From assembly GCF_014084105.1 (NCBI RefSeq), contig NZ_CP048289.1:5713922-5777921 (forward strand): a stretch of DNA of 64,000 nt, read 5' to 3'. Within the stretch, counting starts at the first letter, position 1; each line of letters opens with the position of its first letter. The stretch is from Streptacidiphilus sp. P02-A3a (GTDB lineage: Bacteria > Actinomycetota > Actinomycetes > Streptomycetales > Streptomycetaceae). Made by a program: the position numbers and the translations under genes. The notes beneath the pieces were generated by a model. It was not told the DNA's origin. It saw nothing but the letters and a program-made list of their open reading frames with translations, and searched no databases. This document shows, piece by piece, positions 51,804 through 59,837 of the stretch.

Positions 51804-52985
51804 ATGCCGAACCACGCCCGGCACCGCCGCCCGAGCGGCAACCACGCCTCCCGCACCGCGCTCACCCTCGCGTTCACCGGGGCCGCCGCCGCACTGCCGC
51901 TGCTCGGCGGCGGCGTCCCCGCGCAGGCCTCGGCCCCGCCGAAGGCGGATCCGCACCCCGGCCCGGCGGCCGACCGCGGCAGCGCCCGCCCACCCGCCCG
52001 GGAACCGCTGGTGCACGTGGTGCGCCCGGGGGACGACCTGTACCGGATCGCCGCCGAGTTCCACGTCCGCGGCGGCTGGCGGGCCCTGTACGCGGACAAC
52101 CGGCGGACGGTGGGCGCCGACCCGAACCTGATCCGCCCCGGCGAGCGGCTGCGGATACCCGTGCCGTCCGCGTTACCGGGCGTCCCTCGGCCCCACGCCG
52201 CTCCGCCGCCGGAGCGCCCGGCCACGCCCGCCGCCCGGCCCGGGCCGCACCTCGCCGCCACGACGACCGCCGACGCCACGACCGCTGAAGGCGACGCCGC
52301 CGACGCCGGTCCCGAGGGCATGCCCGGGAGCTGGACCCCGGTCTTCGACGACGAGTTCAACGGCGACAGCCTGGACACCGCGAACTGGAGCACCGGCTGG
52401 CTGGCCGCCGGCATCACCCCGCCGGTCGGCCCCTCCGAACAGGAGTGCTACGACCCGGCGCAGGTCAGCGTCGGCGGCGGCTACCTGCACCTGGACGCGG
52501 TCCGCCGGACCGAGGAGTGCGGCGGCCGGAGCCGCCCCTACGCCTCCGGCATGGTGAACACCAACGGGCTGCACGCCTTCACCGAGGGCGCCTTCGAGGC
52601 CCGGATCTACCTGCCCGCCTCCGCCGACGGCGGCGTCGCCGACTGGCCGGCCTTCTGGACCGACGGGCAGAACTGGCCCACCGACGGCGAGATGGACGTG
52701 ATGGAGGGGCTGACCGGGCTGACCTGCTACCACTACCACAGCTCCACCGGCGCGCCCGGGGCCTGCGCGGACACCGGCCCGGGCTGGCACACCTTCGGCG
52801 CGGAGTGGGAGGACGGCACGGTCACCTACTACTACGACGGCCGCGATGTCGGCTCGACCAGCAGCGGCGGTACCGACGAGCCGCAGTACCTGGTGCTCAA
52901 CAACGCCGTCGGCTCCGTCGGCGGCCAGAGCGAGCCGGACGACATGCTGGTCGACTACGTCCGGGTCTGGAAGCGCGGCGGCTGA
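51804..52985 (+). CDS. Secreted LysM-GH16 glucanase
   Basis: This 393-residue exported protein has a signal peptide (about 1-43) and a LysM domain at about 70-120 (VVRPGDDLYRIAAEFHV...GERLRIPV) for peptidoglycan or chitin binding. A low-complexity linker and a GH16 catalytic domain from about 175 follow. The catalytic motif ExDxxE is GEMDVMEG with Glu296 nucleophile, Asp298 and acid/base Glu301. It likely cleaves beta-1,3- or beta-1,3/1,4-glucan. The ATG at 51804 follows AAGGGAGC. The LysM domain could hold the enzyme to the producer's own cell wall or to fungal chitin. Confidence 0.92.
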   Translation: MPNHARHRRPSGNHASRTALTLAFTGAAAALPLLGGGVPAQASAPPKADPHPGPAADRGSARPPAREPLVHVVRPGDDLYRIAAEFHVRGGWRALYADNRRTVGADPNLIRPGERLRIPVPSALPGVPRPHAAPPPERPATPAARPGPHLAATTTADATTAEGDAADAGPEGMPGSWTPVFDDEFNGDSLDTANWSTGWLAAGITPPVGPSEQECYDPAQVSVGGGYLHLDAVRRTEECGGRSRPYASGMVNTNGLHAFTEGAFEARIYLPASADGGVADWPAFWTDGQNWPTDGEMDVMEGLTGLTCYHYHSSTGAPGACADTGPGWHTFGAEWEDGTVTYYYDGRDVGSTSSGGTDEPQYLVLNNAVGSVGGQSEPDDMLVDYVRVWKRGG

Positions 52986-53009
52986 CCGCCCGACACCGGC
53001 CCCGCCGGG

Positions 53010-55385
53010 TCACAGCGCCTTCCGGTGCTGCAACCAGACCAGCGAGATCCAGCCCGGCAGCACCGGCAGCCAGAAGGTCAGCACCCGGAACAGCAGCACC
53101 GGCGGCAGCGCCTCGGCCGCCGACACCCCGATGGTCTGCGCCAGCGCGCCGCTGAGCAGCAGCTCCACCCCGCCGACGCCGCCCGGGGTGGGCACCGCCG
53201 AGCCGAGCGCGCCGCCGATCAGGTTGGCCACGGTGACCGCCGCCAGCCCGGGGTGCAGCCCGAAGGCCAGGCAGCAGAAGTACAGGCAGGCGGCCGAGGT
53301 GAGCGAGACCAGCAGCTGGCCGACGACGCCGACGGCCAGCTTCACCGGGTGCTGGAGCAGGTCGAGCAGGCGCGGCAGCACGCCCGCGAACAGCGACTGC
53401 AACCGGGTCGCGATCCACCGCCGCAGCCGCGGCACGCCAGCCGCCACCAGCGCCAGTACCGCCGCCGCCAGCACCCCGGTGATCAGCGCGGGCGAGGTGG
53501 ACAGCGAGGGGCCGTAGTGCACGCTGGCCAGGTAGCCGAAGACCATGATCAGCAGCAGGTGCAGTGCCAGCCCCACCACCTGGGAGGCTCCGACGCTGGC
53601 GATGGCCTTGCGCGGGGCCACCCCGGCGCGCTGCAGGAACCGGGTGCCGACCGCCATCCCGCCGACGCCGCTGGGCGTCACCAGGTTGGCGAAGCCCCCG
53701 GCGAGCTGGGCCAGACCGGCCTGCGCCAGGTTCAGCCGCTCGGGCACGAAGCCGACGAAGCTCATGGTCGCGGCGACCACGCCGCCGACGGCGGCCAGCC
53801 CGGCGAAGGCGAACCAGCCGCTGTGCGCCGCTCCCAGCGCGGCCAGCGGGTTGTCCTGCTTGCTGGAGAACTGGAGCAGCAGGTAGTACCCGGCCAGCGC
53901 GCCGCCGAAGACGCTGATCAGGGTCCGGGTGCGGAGCCGTTCCAGCCGGGCGGGCTCGACCGGCGCCTGCGGCCGGGTGCGCAGGATCGCGTCCCGGAGC
54001 TCGGCCAGCTGCCCGGCGGCGACCCCGGTCCCGGGCAGCACGCCCAGCGGTTGCAGCATCGGTACGGCGGTACCGACCCGCTCGGCGCCGATCACCCCGA
54101 CGGCGGCGGCCACCGCCCGCTCGGCGCCGACCCGGGTGGCGGTGGTGGCGAGCAGCTGCGCCAGGTCGCCGCGCAGCGCCAGGTCCCCGGCCGAGATGTC
54201 GCCGTCCTCCAGGTTCACCAGGTGGACCGCCCCCTGCTCGTCCACCAGCAGCGAGCCCTGGGTCAGCCCGCGGTGGGCGATCCGGCGGGCGTTCAGCCGG
54301 TCCAGCTGCCGCCAGGCGTCGGCGAGCAGGCCGTCGTCGACCTCCTCGTCGGTGAGCTGGTCCAGGGTGTGTCCGGTGAGCCGTTCGTAGACCGCGAAGG
54401 CGGCGTCCGGGCCCAGGTCGGCGGTGACCAGCAGCCGCCTGCTGCGGGCGCCCGCCGCCTGCGCGGCGTAGGAGAGCAGGGCCTCCTGCTGCAGGGCCTG
54501 GCGGGGGGAGAGCAGACTGCGGCGCTGCGGGGCGGAACGCAGCCGCAGTCGGCGCCAGCTCCGCCGGAAGAAGCCCGCCGCCGAGGTCTCCCGGTCCAGC
54601 AGCACCACGTCCAGGTCCGGGCGCTCGCCGTGCTGGCCGATCAGGAACCGGTGCTGGCCGTGTGCCGGGACGCCCGGGGTGCGGAAGGCGCTGACGGGCT
54701 GGAAGCCGGTCAGCCGCAGGGCGCCGAAGAGCAGCTCGGTGGTCAGCCGGGCGTTGGGCGAACCGAGGGCGTACACGGCGGCGTTGGCCGTGGTCAGCCC
54801 GACCAGCAGCGAGAGCAGCAGCGCCAGCGCGTCGGCGCTGCCGTTGACCAGGGCGGTCAGGCCGTCCAGGCCGAGCAGCACGACCATCGCCGCGAGCCAG
54901 CGCGGGCGGGCGGCGGCCCCGGCCGTGATCAGGTAGGCGAGCACCGGCGCGGGTCGGTCGAGCACCGGGTGGGCCAGCCCGACCAGCAGCGCCAGACCGT
55001 AGGCGGGCACGGCGGCCAGTACCCCGTCGGCGGCCCGGCGGGGCTCGCGCTGCCACAGCAGCCGCACCGCGAAGGCCACCGGCAGCAGCAGCACGGCGGT
55101 GGCGGCGAAGGCCCCGGCCAGGTCGACCAGCCACTGCGGCGCGTGCGCGGCCTGCTGGGCGACGTCGGTGTTCAGTCCCCCGGCGGTGCTGCGGGCGTCG
55201 GCGGCGAACAGCAGCACCAGACCGATCAGGACCGCGCCGACGGCAGCCCGGATGAGGGCCTCTGGGCGGCGGGCCCGGGCCGACAGCAGGAGCTCCTCCG
55301 GTTCGACTGGGACCTCCAAATCCCCGGCGGCGACGCCGTCAGATCGTACCGGTACCGACCGCCCGCTTCCGGCGGCTCCACTCAA
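53010..55385 (-). CDS. Flippase-like membrane protein with kinase-like domain
   Basis: This is a 791-residue protein. After a basic start there are several membrane helices (about 45-200). A soluble region (about 230-450) contains RRIAHRGLTQGSLLVDEQGAVHLVNLEDGDIS, reminiscent of a kinase catalytic loop with HRG(L)..N..D, although the exact HxD is HRG. The C-terminal 330 residues form a lysylphosphatidylglycerol synthase / UPF0104 flippase-like domain with LVTPSGVGGMAVGTRFL and AVPTPGGVGGVELLL. Function is unknown; it may sense and move a lipid. The annotated TTG at 55385 has no clear ribosome binding site; a later start is quite possible. Confidence 0.8.
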   Translation of the reverse strand: MSGAAGSGRSVPVRSDGVAAGDLEVPVEPEELLLSARARRPEALIRAAVGAVLIGLVLLFAADARSTAGGLNTDVAQQAAHAPQWLVDLAGAFAATAVLLLPVAFAVRLLWQREPRRAADGVLAAVPAYGLALLVGLAHPVLDRPAPVLAYLITAGAAARPRWLAAMVVLLGLDGLTALVNGSADALALLLSLLVGLTTANAAVYALGSPNARLTTELLFGALRLTGFQPVSAFRTPGVPAHGQHRFLIGQHGERPDLDVVLLDRETSAAGFFRRSWRRLRLRSAPQRRSLLSPRQALQQEALLSYAAQAAGARSRRLLVTADLGPDAAFAVYERLTGHTLDQLTDEEVDDGLLADAWRQLDRLNARRIAHRGLTQGSLLVDEQGAVHLVNLEDGDISAGDLALRGDLAQLLATTATRVGAERAVAAAVGVIGAERVGTAVPMLQPLGVLPGTGVAAGQLAELRDAILRTRPQAPVEPARLERLRTRTLISVFGGALAGYYLLLQFSSKQDNPLAALGAAHSGWFAFAGLAAVGGVVAATMSFVGFVPERLNLAQAGLAQLAGGFANLVTPSGVGGMAVGTRFLQRAGVAPRKAIASVGASQVVGLALHLLLIMVFGYLASVHYGPSLSTSPALITGVLAAAVLALVAAGVPRLRRWIATRLQSLFAGVLPRLLDLLQHPVKLAVGVVGQLLVSLTSAACLYFCCLAFGLHPGLAAVTVANLIGGALGSAVPTPGGVGGVELLLSGALAQTIGVSAAEALPPVLLFRVLTFWLPVLPGWISLVWLQHRKAL

Positions 55386-55426
55386 TGGTAAGGCTGAACT
55401 TGTCAGTCCAGACTTACTAAACTACG

Positions 55427-55891
55427 GTGAAGGCCATGGACAGCGAGGAGAGGTACGGCGACTCCGGCGAACCCGCCGCCCGCGCGGCGAACGACCTGCG
55501 GGTCCTCATCGGGCGGCTGCGGCGCAGGCTCAAGGAGCTCGACCCGCCGGACTGGCTCACCCCGACCCAGCTCTCCGTGCTGAGCCGACTGGACAGCGAG
55601 GGCCCGGCCTCCCCCGGCGCGCTGGCCTCCGCCGAGCGCGTCCGCCCGCAGTCGATGGGCGCGACCCTGGCGCACCTGGAGGAGCGCGGCCTGATCGAGC
55701 GCCGTACCGACGCCGACGACGGCCGCCGCCAGGTGGTCTCGCTCACCCGGCAGGGTGACGAGGGCATCCGGGACAGCCGCCGACACCGGCAGGAGTGGCT
55801 CGCCCAGGCGCTGCGGAGCCACTTCAGCGAGACCGAGCTGGCCACCGTCACCGAGGCCCTGGCACTGCTGGACAGGCTCACCCGGCCATGA
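55427..55891 (+). CDS. MarR-family transcriptional regulator
   Basis: This 154-residue winged-helix regulator has the MarR core LTPTQLSVLSRLDSEGPASPGALASAERVRPQSMGATLAHLEERGLIERRTDADDGRRQVVSLT. The GTG at 55427 and an ATG at 55436 are both possible; the latter has GAAGG too close. Its stop overlaps the MFS transporter ATG (ATGA), a regulator-pump unit typical of drug resistance. The 41 bp before it are A+T-rich with TTGTCA and TAAACT and must also hold the divergent flippase promoter; AGTC-CA-GACT there is a weak operator candidate. Confidence 0.9.
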   Translation: MKAMDSEERYGDSGEPAARAANDLRVLIGRLRRRLKELDPPDWLTPTQLSVLSRLDSEGPASPGALASAERVRPQSMGATLAHLEERGLIERRTDADDGRRQVVSLTRQGDEGIRDSRRHRQEWLAQALRSHFSETELATVTEALALLDRLTRP

Positions 55892-57330
55892 CCGCGATAT
55901 CCCCGCAGCCCGCCGAACCCCAGCCCGCCGAGTCCGGGCAGACCGGCCCGGCCCCGGCGGCCCCGGATCCGGGCCCCGGCTTCGACCGCAGGCTCACCCC
56001 GCCGCTGGTGCTCGGCACCCTGCTCAACCCGATCAACTCCTCGATGATCGCGGTCACCCTGGTCCCGATCGGCGCGGCCTTCGGCGCGGCGCCCTCGGTC
56101 ACCCTGTGGCTGGTCTCCGCGCTGTACCTGGCCACCGCCGTCGGCCAGCCGGTGGTCGGCCGACTGGTGGACCGGCACGGCTCGCGCCCGGTCTACCTCG
56201 CCGGGACGGCGCTGGTCGGCGTCGGCGGCCTGCTCGGCACGCTGGCGCCGTCCATCGCCCTGCTGATCGTCGCCCGGGTGCTGCTCGGCCTGGGCACCTG
56301 CGCCGCCTACCCGGCGGCGATGTCGCTGATCCGCGGCGAGGCCGCGCGCACCGGCCGGAGCACCCCCGGCGGGATCCTCACCGCGCTCGCGGTCGCCGCC
56401 CAGGCCAGCGCCGCGATCGGCCCCACCCTGGGCGGGCTGCTGGTCGGCCTCGACGGCTGGCGGGCGGTGTTCGCGGTGAACATCCCGCTGTCGCTGGCCT
56501 GCCTGGTCCTCGGTCGGCTGCGGCTCCCGCGCACCCCCGCGCCGGAACCGGACAGCCCCCGGCCCACCCCCCTGGACCTGGGCGGCATCGCCCTGTTCAC
56601 CGGCTGCGTCACCGCCGCGATGCTGTTCCTGATGGCCCCGCGTGCCGCCGACTGGTACCTCCCGGTGCTGGCCGCGCTGCTGGCGGCGGCCCTGGCCAGG
56701 CGCGAACTGCGCACCCAGGACCCGTTCCTGGACCTGCGCATGCTCGGCTCGAACCGCCCGCTGCTGCTCACCTACACCCGGCACATCCTGTACTGCACGG
56801 TGACCTACTCCATGCTCTACGGCTTCACCCAGTGGCTGGAGCAGGGCCGGGGGCTCAGCGAGTCCGGCACCGGCCTGATCATGCTGCCGCTGTCGCTGGC
56901 CGCGATCGGCGTCGCCACCGTCACCGGCCGCCGCCGGGAGATCCGCGGCAAGCTGCTGGTCGGCGGCGGCCTGGCGACGGCAGCCGCCGCGCTGGTGCTG
57001 CTGCTCCGCCCGGACACGCCGATCTGGCTGCTGGTCGCCGTCGCCGTGCTGTCCGGCCTGCCGCAGGGGCTGAACGGCCTGGCCAACCAGAACGCCCTGT
57101 ACGGGCAGGCCCCGGCCGAGCGCATCGGCACCGCCTCCGGGCTGCTGCGGACCTTCCAGTACGGCGGGGCGATGCTCGCCTCGGCGGTGATCGCCGCCGT
57201 CTTCCCGCACCGGGCGACCACCGCCGGGCTGCACACGCTGGCCCTGGTGATGCTCGGCTGCACCGTGCTCCTGCTGGCGGTCACCCTGCTCGACCCCGCA
57301 CTGCGCCGTGCCGCCCGAACGGCCCCCTGA
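55888..57330 (+). CDS. MFS multidrug transporter
   Basis: This 480-residue membrane exporter begins with a Pro-rich cytoplasmic tail, then the helices of a drug:H+ antiporter. It has LGTLLNPINSSMIAVTLVPI in the first helix, GRLVDRHGSRPVYLAG as motif A and a Gly/Pro-rich GPTLGGLLVGLDGWR segment (motif C region). It shares its reading unit with the MarR regulator through an ATGA overlap, so the MarR ligand is probably also the substrate. Twelve to fourteen helices fit the length. The substrate is unknown. Confidence 0.9.
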   Translation: MTAISPQPAEPQPAESGQTGPAPAAPDPGPGFDRRLTPPLVLGTLLNPINSSMIAVTLVPIGAAFGAAPSVTLWLVSALYLATAVGQPVVGRLVDRHGSRPVYLAGTALVGVGGLLGTLAPSIALLIVARVLLGLGTCAAYPAAMSLIRGEAARTGRSTPGGILTALAVAAQASAAIGPTLGGLLVGLDGWRAVFAVNIPLSLACLVLGRLRLPRTPAPEPDSPRPTPLDLGGIALFTGCVTAAMLFLMAPRAADWYLPVLAALLAAALARRELRTQDPFLDLRMLGSNRPLLLTYTRHILYCTVTYSMLYGFTQWLEQGRGLSESGTGLIMLPLSLAAIGVATVTGRRREIRGKLLVGGGLATAAAALVLLLRPDTPIWLLVAVAVLSGLPQGLNGLANQNALYGQAPAERIGTASGLLRTFQYGGAMLASAVIAAVFPHRATTAGLHTLALVMLGCTVLLLAVTLLDPALRRAARTAP

Positions 57331-57385
57331 ACCTTCCGACCGCACCACTCCCCCGGTAACACCGAGTACGAAGGGCACCACCACC

Positions 57386-57973
57386 ATGGCCGTCACCACC
57401 CTCGACCAGAGCACCGCCCTGGTCCTGATCGACCTTCAGCGCGGCATCGTCGCCTCCCCCGCCGCCGCGCCGCTGAGCGGGGCCGAGGTCGTCGGCAACG
57501 CCGTCCAGCTCGCGGACGCCTTCCGCGCCCAGGGCGCGCCGGTCGTCCTGGTCCGGGTCAGCTTCGCCCCCGACTTCAGCGACGTCGTCCCCGGCCGCAC
57601 CGAGCACGCCGGCTTCGGCGGCGTCCCGCCGGAGGGCTGGGACGTCATCGTCGACGAGCTCTCCGGCCACCCCGGGGACATCCGGGTGACCAAGCGCAAC
57701 TGGGGCGCGTTCCACGGCACCGACCTGGACGTCCAGCTGCGCCGCCGCGGGATCACCCAGATCGTCCTGGCCGGGATCGCCACCAGCATCGGCGTCGAGT
57801 CCACCGCCCGCGCCGCGCACGAGCACGGCTACCACGTCACCATCGCCACCGACGCGGTGACCGACATGAACCCGGAGGCGCACCGGAACAGCCTGGAGCG
57901 GATCTTCCCGCGCCTCGGCGAGAGCGGCAGCACCGAGGAGATCCTGGAGCTGTTCGCCAAGACCCGGGGCTGA
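57386..57973 (+). CDS. Isochorismatase-like hydrolase
   Basis: This 195-residue cysteine-hydrolase-fold protein has Asp16 in LVLIDLQRG and Lys103 in VTKRNWGAFHGTDLD. The third catalytic position, Cys in nicotinamidase-like members (GxxTxxCVxxT), is Gly136 here (GIATSIGVEST). This lack of Cys is also seen in true isochorismatases (EntB, PhzD), which hydrolyse a vinyl ether without a covalent intermediate. Amidase activity is therefore unlikely, and a vinyl-ether or other non-thiol reaction is plausible. No siderophore or phenazine genes are nearby. It starts at ATG 57386 after the MFS gene. Confidence 0.88.
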   Translation: MAVTTLDQSTALVLIDLQRGIVASPAAAPLSGAEVVGNAVQLADAFRAQGAPVVLVRVSFAPDFSDVVPGRTEHAGFGGVPPEGWDVIVDELSGHPGDIRVTKRNWGAFHGTDLDVQLRRRGITQIVLAGIATSIGVESTARAAHEHGYHVTIATDAVTDMNPEAHRNSLERIFPRLGESGSTEEILELFAKTRG

Positions 57974-58050
57974 TCACCCGGCCGCGGTCCGGGCCCGCCG
58001 GTACGCCGACGGACCCGGACCCGCGCGCCACGGCTCACGCCCCCGGCCCG

Positions 58051-58140
58051 CTCGGCGTCCGGCGGCTCGGCGTTGGCCCGCTCGGCGTCCGGCGGCTCGG
58101 CGTCCGGCGGCTCAGCCCTCGGCCGCTCAGCCCTCGGCCG
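58051..58140 (-). repeat. Six 15-bp tandem repeats at the end of a VOC gene
   Basis: Six 15-base units begin CTCGGC or CTCAGC at 58051, 58066, 58081, 58096, 58111 and 58126. The last two are identical and the first, third and fourth are identical. The VOC stop codon (58127-58129 on the minus strand) lies inside the final unit. Confidence 0.85.
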
Positions 58141-58924
58141 GGAGCTGGCAGAGGGTGAAGGACGCGCCCAGTGGGTCGAGCACCGGGCACATCCGGCCGA
58201 ACGGCGAGTCGAAGGCCGCCGCCAGCACCGTGCCGCCCTGGGCGGCCACCTCGCGGGCGGCGGCGTCCACGTCCGCCACCGCGAAGTAGGCGGCCCAGGC
58301 CGAGGGTCCCCCGCGCAGTTGCCCGGCCGAGGCCTGGAGCCGCCCGCAGACCGGGTCGTTGACGCCGGGGAGCGTCCACGTGGTGTAGTCGAACTGCTTG
58401 CCGTCGCCGATCTGCTGCTGCGTGTAGCCGAACAGCGCGTGGTAGAAACGGTCGGCGGCAGCCCCGTCGGTGGTGTTCAGCTCGTGCCAGCAGACCGCGC
58501 CCGGCTCCGACTGGAGCTGCGCGCCGCTGTGCCCACCGGACTGCCACAGGCCGAAGGAGGCGCCGGTCGGGTCGAAGGCGAAGGCCAGCCGCCCGGCCCC
58601 GGGGACGTCGTGCGGCCCCATCACCGGCTTGCCGCCCGCCTCGGCGACCCTGGCCACCACCCCCTCGATGTCCTGGGTCGACAGGTAGACGTTCCACATC
58701 GCGGGCATCCCCTCGCCGCCGGGCGGCGGCGGCATCAGCGCGGCGACCTGCTTCCCGCGCCACAGGCACATCGTGTAGTGCCCGTAGTCAGCGCCGGCGT
58801 CCTCGAACTCCCAGCCCATCACCGCCCCGTAGAAGGCCCGGGCGACGCCGGGGTCCGGCGCGGTCAGGTCCACCCAGCAGGGCGCCCCGTCGGGATACGA
58901 ACTGCGTTCGGGCATCACGCACAC
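58127..58924 (-). CDS. VOC-family protein, two glyoxalase-like domains
   Basis: This 265-residue protein has two vicinal-oxygen-chelate repeats. The first begins GAPCWVDLTAPDPGVARAFYGAVMGWEFED; the second begins GAVCWHELNTTDGAAADRFYHALFGYTQQQ. Each carries paired beta-alpha-beta-beta units ending in AVAFDP-like or PVLDPLGASFTLCQ segments. This is like the actinobacterial hydrolase/lyase-type VOC group often annotated as glyoxalase or bleomycin-resistance-like; the substrate is unknown. The 3' end runs into a 15-bp tandem array, so the C terminus may have been changed by repeat slippage. The start is the ATG at 58924. Confidence 0.88.
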   Translation of the reverse strand: MCVMPERSSYPDGAPCWVDLTAPDPGVARAFYGAVMGWEFEDAGADYGHYTMCLWRGKQVAALMPPPPGGEGMPAMWNVYLSTQDIEGVVARVAEAGGKPVMGPHDVPGAGRLAFAFDPTGASFGLWQSGGHSGAQLQSEPGAVCWHELNTTDGAAADRFYHALFGYTQQQIGDGKQFDYTTWTLPGVNDPVCGRLQASAGQLRGGPSAWAAYFAVADVDAAAREVAAQGGTVLAAAFDSPFGRMCPVLDPLGASFTLCQLPAEG

Positions 58925-59147
58925 ACCTCTCCGTCGGGACGGCCGGATGGCCTGCGCAACCGGTCCGGCCCCGCCTGATCACTCCCAGCGACCATCGTCC
59001 ACGATGCGGACACCGATCGCACCACCAACCGGACCCCGCTCATCCGTTCGGCCCAGGCATCTGCCAGGGTCGTGCTGCGACTCGCTTGGAATCCGCAGGG
59101 CCCCCGGCGCCGACCCGGGACCTCGGAGTGGATGAGGGGACACCGTA

Positions 59148-59837
59148 ATGGACGTTGACCAGGGCATATCGCGATCGGGCGAGCAGCCGCCCGGCGTGCT
59201 GGAGCGACTCGGCGCGATCGGGGTGGTACCGGTCGTGGTCCTGGACGACGCGGACAGCGCGGGTCCGCTGGCCGACGCGCTGCTCGCGGGCGGCCTGAAC
59301 TGCGCCGAGCTGACCCTGCGCACGCCCGCCGCCGAGCGCGCGGTGCGGGCCATGGCGAGCCGCACCGAGCTGCTGCTGGGCGTCGGCACGGTGCTCGAAC
59401 CCGAGCAGGCCGAGCGCTGCGCCGCCGAGGGCGCGCGGTTCGTGGTCTCGCCGGGCTACGACGACGCCGTGGTCGAGCGCTGCCAGCGGCTGGACCTGCC
59501 GGTGCTCCCCGGCACGGCCACCGCGACCGAGGTGCTGCGGGCCCGCCGGGCCGGGCTGCGGACGGTGAAGTTCTTCCCGGCCGAGACCTCCGGCGGCCTG
59601 GCCGGGCTGCGGGCACTGGCGGCCCCGTTCCACGACATGCGGTTCGTGCCGACCGGCGGCATAGGCCCGGACAACGCCGAGGGCTACCTGCGCACCCCGG
59701 CCGTGCTCGCGGTCGGCGGCAGCTGGATGGTGCCGCGGGAGCTGGTCCGCGACCGGCGCTGGGACGAGGTCAGCCGCCTGTCGGCGCTGGCCGTGCGCAC
59801 CGTGGCGGCGGCCCGGGCCCAGGCGGTGGCCTCGTGA
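59148..59837 (+). CDS. eda: KDPG/KHG aldolase
   Basis: This class I aldolase (229 residues) splits 2-keto-3-deoxy-6-phosphogluconate to pyruvate and glyceraldehyde 3-phosphate. The motifs are AELTLRTP with Glu54, GVGTVL, and TVKFFPAE with the Schiff-base Lys141. The phosphate site FVPTGGIGPDN follows. Related enzymes act on KDPGal or 2-keto-4-hydroxyglutarate. The next gene is a KDG kinase that starts inside the stop (GTGA), so together they form a KDG to KDPG to triose module for sugar acids such as glucuronate or galacturonate. The ATG at 59148 follows a weak site. Confidence 0.93.
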   Translation: MDVDQGISRSGEQPPGVLERLGAIGVVPVVVLDDADSAGPLADALLAGGLNCAELTLRTPAAERAVRAMASRTELLLGVGTVLEPEQAERCAAEGARFVVSPGYDDAVVERCQRLDLPVLPGTATATEVLRARRAGLRTVKFFPAETSGGLAGLRALAAPFHDMRFVPTGGIGPDNAEGYLRTPAVLAVGGSWMVPRELVRDRRWDEVSRLSALAVRTVAAARAQAVAS

